Below, in pieces: positions 58,511-64,000 of a DNA stretch of 64,000 nt. A program made the position numbers and the translations under genes. The notes under the pieces were generated by a model. That model did no database searches. It saw only the letters and a program-made list of their open reading frames with translations, and had not been told where the DNA came from. Numbering within the stretch: position 1 is the first letter of the stretch; every line of letters starts with the position of its first letter. The stretch comes from Hyaloperonospora brassicae (Eukaryota; Oomycota; Peronosporomycetes; Peronosporales; Peronosporaceae): NCBI GenBank assembly GCA_947650285.1, contig CANTFL010000604.1, positions 62,001-126,000 of the forward strand. The letters run 5' to 3'.

Positions 58511-58519
58511 TTCATTCTC
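58511..58519 (+). promoter_or_regulatory. Possible initiator element of the gltD-like gene
   Basis: TTCATTCTC fits the Inr half (TCATTYY) of the oomycete core promoter and lies 80-90 nt before the ATG at 58599. The flanking half is not matched. Pyrimidine-rich DNA with repeated TTTCCC lies between the two. Confidence 0.35.
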
Positions 58520-58598
58520 GAAAGTGCCGGCGCGCGCGCACTCACTTCCCGCCCCGTTCCGTCGTTTCCCTTCCGTTTCCCTTTCGTTTCCCGTTGCA

Positions 58599-59270
58599 AT
58601 GCAATCCGCCGCCGTCGTCCGTCACCGTCGGCCGCTCTCGGCGCTGTTCGCCGCCACGCGCCGCGCCGCCTCGTCGGCCGCCGCCCCCGCGTCGACGTTT
58701 GCCAAGCGCGACGGCTCGCAGGGCCCCATCGACAGCGCGCGCGCGTTCATCGAGTTCAAGCGCGAGGCCGACCCGTACCGCGACGTGGCCGAGCGCGTGC
58801 ACGACTGGAACGAGATCAACGCGGGGCGCCGCGACCCCACGGAGCGCAAGATCCAGGCCGCGCGCTGCATGGACTGCGGCACGCCCTTCTGCCAGACCAA
58901 CACGGGCTGCCCCGTGAACAACCTTATCCCCGAGTGGAACGCGCTCGTGTTCCGCGACGAGTGGCACGAGGCGAGCGACCGCCTGCACAAGACGAACAAC
59001 TTCCCCGAGTTCACGGGCCGCGTGTGCCCCGCGCCGTGCGAAGCCGCGTGCGTCGCGGGCCTCGTGGACGACCCCGTCACGATCAAGAACACGGAGTACG
59101 CAATCGTCGACCGCGCGTTCGAAGAGGGCTGGATCGTGCCCCGTCTGCCGCGGCGCAACGGCCTGCGCGTGGCGGTCGTGGGCTCGGGCCCGGCCGGGCT
59201 CGCGGCGGCCGACCAGCTCAACCAGAAGGGGTACCACGTGACGGTCTACGAGCGCGAAGACCGCGTGGGC

Positions 59271-59305
<35 letters not shown>

Positions 59306-60233
59306 TGACAAGAAGACGGTCGAGCGGCGCGTTCAGCTGCTGCAGGACGAGGGCATTGCGTTCGTCACGAACGCCGACATTGGCGGCAGCTCGAGCCGCT
59401 CGGTGCAGCAGCTCCAGGCCGAGAACGACGCGGTCGTGCTGGCGCTCGGCTCGACGGTGCCGCGAGACGTGGACATTCCGGGACGGGACCTCAAGGGCGT
59501 GTATTTTGCGATGGAGTTTTTGACCAAGAACCAAAAGCGATTGATGCTCACGGTGGACGGGAAGCTCCAGAGCGGCTGGGACCGGGACTTTGTCACTGCA
59601 GAAGGCAAAGACGTGGTGGTCATTGGTGGCGGGGACACGGGCACGGACTGCATTGCCACGTCCATGCGGCAGCGGTGCAAGTCGGTGGTGAACTTGGAGC
59701 ACAATCCGGAACCCCCGGCGCAACGAGCGCCAGAGAACCCGTGGCCTCAGTATCCGCGAGTCTATGGTGTGGATTACGGTCATGCTGAGGTACGCTCGGT
59801 ATTCGGAGAAGATCCGCGCAAGTACGCTCGTGTCACGAAGGCGTTCAAGGGCAACGACGCGGGTGAGATCACGCACGTGGTGGCTGTGCGTGGCCACAAG
59901 GACCGCAAGACCAATGTGATCACGGAGATTCCTGGCACCGAGGAAGAGATTCCGTGCGACCTTGTGCTGTTCGCCATGGGGTTTGTGCACCCGGAGCAGA
60001 AGATTGCCGAGTCGCTTGGTCTAGAGGTGGACCAGCGCCACAACATTCGGGCTGCGTACGGGGACTACCAGACGTCGGTGGAGGGCGTGTTTGCTGCTGG
60101 CGACTGTCGACGCGGCCAGTCTCTGGTCGTGTGGGCGATCAATGAGGGCCGTGGCGTTGCAGACGCAGTGGAGAAGTACTTTTTGCAGGAGGGTTTCCAC
60201 CCAGAGGTGTCCCAGAGCCAGCGCTTTGGATGA
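58599..60233 (+). CDS. gltD: Glutamate synthase small subunit (NADPH-GOGAT beta chain), probably mitochondrial
   Basis: The ATG at 58599 gives 544 residues. The first 28 or so are rich in Arg, Ala and Ser without acidic residues, a likely mitochondrial presequence. The Fe-S N-domain follows with [18 protein letters not shown] (Cys about 89, 92, 97, 103) and [12 protein letters not shown]. Then come the FAD dinucleotide fold ([14 protein letters not shown], about 190), [13 protein letters not shown], the NADPH fold ([13 protein letters not shown], about 338) and the C-terminal FAD motif [12 protein letters not shown] (about 495). The beta chain passes NADPH electrons to the large subunit, which makes glutamate from glutamine and 2-oxoglutarate. 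The large subunit is not in this window. The length fits bacterial GltD (about 470) plus leader. A GTG-started extension to 58524 is rejected. Confidence 0.95.
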
Positions 60234-60659
60234 ATGCTGCAAAGCCGCTTCGGTATCACGTGTACTGGTAGACAGACAACCGCGTGAACGTGCCGCGGTA
60301 GATGGCTCGGCACGGAAGGCGTGGCTCGGCTGTATAGCGAGGGCCTGGAAGTAACTCGGAAGCTCGAAAGGTGGACTGGTCGTGCTAGTAGAGGACGGAT
60401 AATTATTGTAATAGCAGAGGCGGATGTGGAAATATGACTGCGGAGCGTTTGCCTGAAGATTCACCGTGATACGGACACAAAGACTTTTGCGTATACTGTG
60501 CGGCAATCTGACTGGTGCTGTTGCCCCGCTCCTGAGCTCCCAACGGATCTGCCGTCAAGCAGCACCGACTGCGCCACTCGGAGACGAACACGAATGTGTG
60601 CCAAATGATACGCGTTAAGGCCTCACACAACACTACCGAACGTTTGAAGTTAAGCGGCC
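60234..60659. other. Intergenic DNA downstream of the gltD-like gene
   Basis: No gene or clear terminator is recognised. It ends where the right arm of the inverted duplication begins. Confidence 0.5.
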
Positions 60660-61960
60660 AGCGTAACGACGTGGCGGATGCTGAAAGGCCGGAGCGGTGA
60701 CAGCGTGTGAACCGACTGCGGAGCTGAGACAGTGTCGACACGGAGACGGACGCTTCGACCCATCTTGCAAACGCGTGCAAACTAGACACGTCCACCACTT
60801 GCAACACACATCCCAGGAGCTTCACAGATCGAGCAGTTGGGCATCATCGAGCGCGTGCGTGACAGAAGCACAACTACCACCCGCGCAGCTGCTTCTCGGC
60901 AGAAGTACAATGCCGCACGACGTCCGATCGTATGCATGTGCTCGCGCCTGACGTCGCGGAAGAAAAAGCTTGACAGTGCCAACCCCGCGGCCTCAGGAAC
61001 CCCCGAACGAAAACTAAGTGATCATCCCAAGTCCTATCAGAGTCGAGGCAGTTACACTAGGTCAGTCAGCCGTTGTGTTGCGTCAGAACCAGCAGCCGCA
61101 GCGCTACCGTCGTACTCGCAAGTCGGACCTGCGCTGACTCCCCCATCGCCAGTAGAGCGCATGACACGCCACAGCCTGCCAGTCGTTCTCCTGTGTATGT
61201 CAAATGACAGATCACGTGGACATGCACGTGGACGCTGCTTCGAGCACCTGACAAGAACCGTCTGTTCGCAACGTCCAGTACATGTGAACAGCGCATCGAA
61301 CAGATTGATCCACGTCACGTGTAGCGATAGCAGCACACAAATGTCGCTCTGCGGGGGTCAGCGAAAACTCTCGCTTGCTGTGTAGCGCACCGACTCAAGA
61401 TCGACGTCTTAGAGAGTGATCGTGGCAGCTGCAACTTCTTCCTGGTACATACTTGTGCGGCCATACAGTAACTCAGTACTGTGCTGAGTCGACGCGCGTC
61501 GCTTACTAGTGCTCCACATACCTTCGGACACGCACTCGTCCAAAGGCCTCGCAGATGAGTCGTTCGCTACGTAACCTGTGCCTTCGCGACTTTCCTGGAT
61601 GAAATGCGCCCAAATCGGACCCGTCGGTCGTCACTTCAGTACCGTTTCGCTCACCCAAACCCTCTGCGGCATCGGGTCGAGTCCATACTGCAGCGTCGTC
61701 TATCTCCCTTCGGTCTCACTGCCGCGTTCTTTCGAGACAGTCTTCTCCACGCTCGTGTACGTCGCCGCGTCGCTCTTTTCTCGTGCAGCGAGAAAGCGAG
61801 AGATCCGCTGCGCCAGCAAATGCGACGGGTACTCGACCAGGTAATACGACACCGTCGCGAGCGCGTTGGTCAGAACCAAATAGGCGACGAAGCGGTTGAT
61901 AAAATACGGTTGCGCGCTGATCACCTGGTACTTGAGGACAAACGTGTGGAGCAAGTAGAT
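60660..61960. repeat. Right arm of the 1.3-kb inverted duplication
   Basis: It is the reverse complement of 50693-51999. It comprises the 3' end of the acyltransferase gene and about 1 kb of downstream DNA, and is presumably the parent copy because the complete gene is here. A frame of up to 183 codons on the plus strand (60837-61385) is shifted by indels in the left arm and is not called as a gene. Confidence 0.9.
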
Positions 61961-63100
61961 CGAGAAGCTGATTTTGCCCCAGAAGCGAAAGACGTTCCAC
62001 TCGAACATGGCGGATACACACGACGGCAGCATCATCTCAATCACAATGATCACAGCCATGAAGACGCTGGAAAACGGAAACCCCTTCGGTGGCGCGGCTG
62101 GATTCGCAACGACCCAGTCGAAGAGCAGACCCCGGAAACAAACGCTCAGCATGAGCAAAATGATGAGGCCCTCCACGACACGAATGAGCAGTTTGTGCCA
62201 CCACAGCAGCTGGAAGCTCGTCTTTTGTATCCGGGTGTCCAGCTTCACATAGGCAACGGCGGCCAGCGACCCCATGACGAAGGTATGCATGTGGGGACGA
62301 AGAGGCATGTGGCTCTGTCGTTCGTAGGTATAGCCTTCGTAGACGATCCAAACCATTGCCGGCACGGCCCCAACCAGCCAGAAGCGACGCATGGCGATCG
62401 TGGCCAGCACGAAGACTGGGATAATAAAGTAGTAGGCGATCTCCAGCGGCAGCGTCCATAAGACGTGAAAGCGCTGGTCAGAGTCGAACGTCAGCATCTT
62501 GAACAGATTTACGTGGGTGCTCTTCGAGACATAGAAGCAGCGACTTTGGTAGCGGTATGGCAGGAGCCAAATCACAGTGGCCACCAGTGCAAACAGTGGG
62601 TACACGCGGAAGAACCGCTTTTGAAAGTAGTCGAGTATCGCGATGGCCCACGTCCGGACCGACGCGCGCTGCGCGATCAGCTTGAGGCTCTTCTTCATGA
62701 ACAGCCACGTCAAGAGGAACGACGAAAGGATGAAGAAGGCGTCGACCGCGACCGACCCGAGGTGCAGCGAGGGGTAGAACCTGCCCGAGTGCTGGACCAC
62801 CACCAACATGGCCGCAAGTCCGCGAATGCCGTCAAGGAACAGCACTTTGGTCGGCGGCGGCGGTGGCGGCGGCGGCGGCGGTGACTGCGTCTCGCCCGTC
62901 CGCTGTTTCACGTTGTTCAGGTCGCTGCGCTCGTCCTCGGAGATCGCCGGGTCCCTCGAGTCAGCCGACAACGTCGTTGAAGTCGCTTCGTCCGCCGTCT
63001 GCAGCTCGTGCACCTGCAGTCGCACGGCCGCGATCGGACTCAGCGCGTCCGCTTCGGCCGACGCGTCTGCTTCGTCCGGTCGAGAGCGCTGCCACGTCAT
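61700..63100 (-). CDS. Acyltransferase-3 family multi-pass membrane protein
   Basis: The ATG (complement of 63098-63100) gives 466 residues. The first 75 or so are polar and acidic and end in a run of ten Pro encoded by GGC/GGT-type repeats (62852-62883 on the plus strand). LFLDGIRGLAAMLVVVQHSG opens the membrane domain, as in the OafA/NRF-6 acyltransferase-3 family. KRFFRVYPLF, HVLWTLPLEIAYYF and FWGKISFSIYLLHTF are further family landmarks, with about ten hydrophobic segments in all. The short tail is charged. Such proteins move acyl groups onto sugars or lipids across membranes; the substrate here is unknown. The N-terminal NRF domain of animal homologues is absent. The frame extends upstream of the ATG only through non-ATG codons. 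The 3' end is duplicated at 50693. Confidence 0.88.
   Translation of the reverse strand: MTWQRSRPDEADASAEADALSPIAAVRLQVHELQTADEATSTTLSADSRDPAISEDERSDLNNVKQRTGETQSPPPPPPPPPPTKVLFLDGIRGLAAMLVVVQHSGRFYPSLHLGSVAVDAFFILSSFLLTWLFMKKSLKLIAQRASVRTWAIAILDYFQKRFFRVYPLFALVATVIWLLPYRYQSRCFYVSKSTHVNLFKMLTFDSDQRFHVLWTLPLEIAYYFIIPVFVLATIAMRRFWLVGAVPAMVWIVYEGYTYERQSHMPLRPHMHTFVMGSLAAVAYVKLDTRIQKTSFQLLWWHKLLIRVVEGLIILLMLSVCFRGLLFDWVVANPAAPPKGFPFSSVFMAVIIVIEMMLPSCVSAMFEWNVFRFWGKISFSIYLLHTFVLKYQVISAQPYFINRFVAYLVLTNALATVSYYLVEYPSHLLAQRISRFLAAREKSDAATYTSVEKTVSKERGSETEGR
62852..62883. repeat. GGC/GGT trinucleotide run coding for polyproline
   Basis: Ten consecutive triplets of GGC or GGT on the plus strand encode the Pro run of the acyltransferase on the minus strand. 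Such runs vary in length by slippage. Confidence 0.85.
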
Positions 63101-63104
63101 TGAC

Positions 63105-63124
63105 GCGTCAAAAGTGATAATGAC
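63105..63124 (-). promoter_or_regulatory. Possible core promoter of the acyltransferase gene
   Basis: On the minus strand GTCATTATCACTTTTG lies just upstream of the ATG and resembles the oomycete Inr plus flanking element with two or three mismatches. It supports the ATG at 63100 over any upstream start. Confidence 0.35.
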
Positions 63125-64000
63125 AGCGCGAGAGGACTGTACACACACAGGACGGCCGGCACGAAAGCCAGTGCCGCGACGGTCGCCTGTAGTTGTGTAG
63201 CTTTGGGGCGGCAAGTGCGACGCTGTGATTGGCCACTTCAGCCGCTCAGACGATCGACGTCAGGACGTTGTGGCACAGCGCCACATCGCAACTTCCGAGC
63301 AAATTCTCGACACGTGGCCGTACGAGAGGCAACGAGCGTACCTAAATCCCACATGCAACACGCTATAAAAGGCCGAGTGCCGTGGGATAATGGGAGACGC
63401 GTGTGCTCACTAAACGTGTGCCCGTGGGGACGGGTTAAACATTTCCAACTGAAAGACTACCTGTCCCCAAGTCTGTCCCCAACTACACAAAGACATATAA
63501 TCAGTTATTTTTCGGTCGTAATTTGTGCTCGTCTTGACAGATGGCAAAACGACAGCGGAGCATAGCACCGAGTTCTACGCTAAGAGAAGCTCAAAGAACA
63601 CAAATAAGCTTATAGGAAAACCACGACCCTGCCCGGGTCCCCGCCGTTTCGAGAGGATGCGAACGAGCCCATAAAGCCGACCCTTACATGCAATGTGTCA
63701 CCTCTAGCCGCAATTGCATTCCTATGAATGTACTCGGACCTACGTAAACGAAAGTATCGGAATAAGGTAGGACCGTGATCCGCCTACGGCATACAAATTG
63801 AGGCTCTGACAAGTAGCTAATTATTTCTTCTGCAACTTCAGGGCGATATGTAAAAGTTGACGAGCTGTCCTGCGACTGAGCACACTTTCTGGCAGAACAA
63901 GATGTAAATGGTATTGGTTTTGCATACTAGTGCGTCACCTATGTCGTTGATGTACAGGGGTCAGTGGACAACGCCAGGATCTAGAAGGAGCTCACAAGAC
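63125..64000. other. Intergenic DNA at the right edge
   Basis: One 120-codon frame (63203-63565) has no motif and no ATG context. Nothing else is recognised. Confidence 0.5.

Noticed and set aside
58524..58598. Upstream extension of the gltD-like frame
   Set aside because: The extension starts with GTG. The ATG at 58599 gives a typical mitochondrial leader and lies downstream of a plausible initiator.
1..64000. CRISPR arrays, ribosomal RNA genes, bacterial operons or phage genes
   Set aside because: No regularly spaced repeats or rRNA motifs were seen, and gene structure and composition are eukaryotic.

Overview
The window looks like oomycete nuclear DNA of the Phytophthora or downy-mildew kind. 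The evidence is a compact, GC-rich, intronless gene island (about 50.7-63.2 kb), a START plus FYVE-like protein of a type expanded in oomycetes, a close match to the oomycete 16-nt core promoter in front of that gene, a CENPB-type DNA-binding protein, and about 48 kb of AT-rich, repeat-filled DNA. The species cannot be named from the sequence.

Layout: 1-7239 holds a Ty3/Gypsy chromodomain element on the minus strand, cut by the left window edge. 7240-11634 is gene-free AT-rich DNA. 11635-19418 is a second, complete-length element on the plus strand. 19419-32193 is gene-poor DNA with a decayed MULE transposase, a fossil solo LTR, a tRNA-derived SINE-like relic and one short intact CENPB-type HTH gene. 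32194-40091 is a third element on the plus strand. 40092-50692 is AT-rich DNA with a DDE_3-type transposase pseudogene. 50693-63100 is the gene island: a C-terminal fragment of an acyltransferase gene, a START/FYVE-like gene, a mitochondrial-type glutamate synthase small subunit (gltD-like), and the full acyltransferase-3 gene on the opposite strand. A 1.3-kb inverted duplication brackets the two central genes. 63101-64000 is intergenic.

The three retroelements are the most unusual part. They carry Gag with a zinc knuckle, retropepsin, RT, RNase H, integrase with a GPF motif and a C-terminal chromodomain. All are broken by stops, several of them shared. Four properties stand out. (1) A conserved long ORF runs antisense to pol, from just inside the 3' LTR back across the chromodomain and linker. 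(2) The element DNA, coding and LTR, is saturated with short perfect hairpins, often 8-12 bp stems every 20-50 nt, and some change in a compensatory way between two diverged families. (3) The gag-pro junction has a textbook -1 frameshift signal (A AAA AAC/T, 5-nt spacer, 12-bp stem-loop) in the correct phase in all copies. (4) The copies are mosaics of at least two diverged families, with non-matching LTR pairs and no target-site duplications.

The host genes are independent of one another: nitrogen assimilation (gltD-like), lipid or phosphoinositide-related signalling (START/FYVE-like) and membrane O-acylation (acyltransferase 3). They show no operon-like organisation. All statements about families come from motif recognition by eye; no database search was run.
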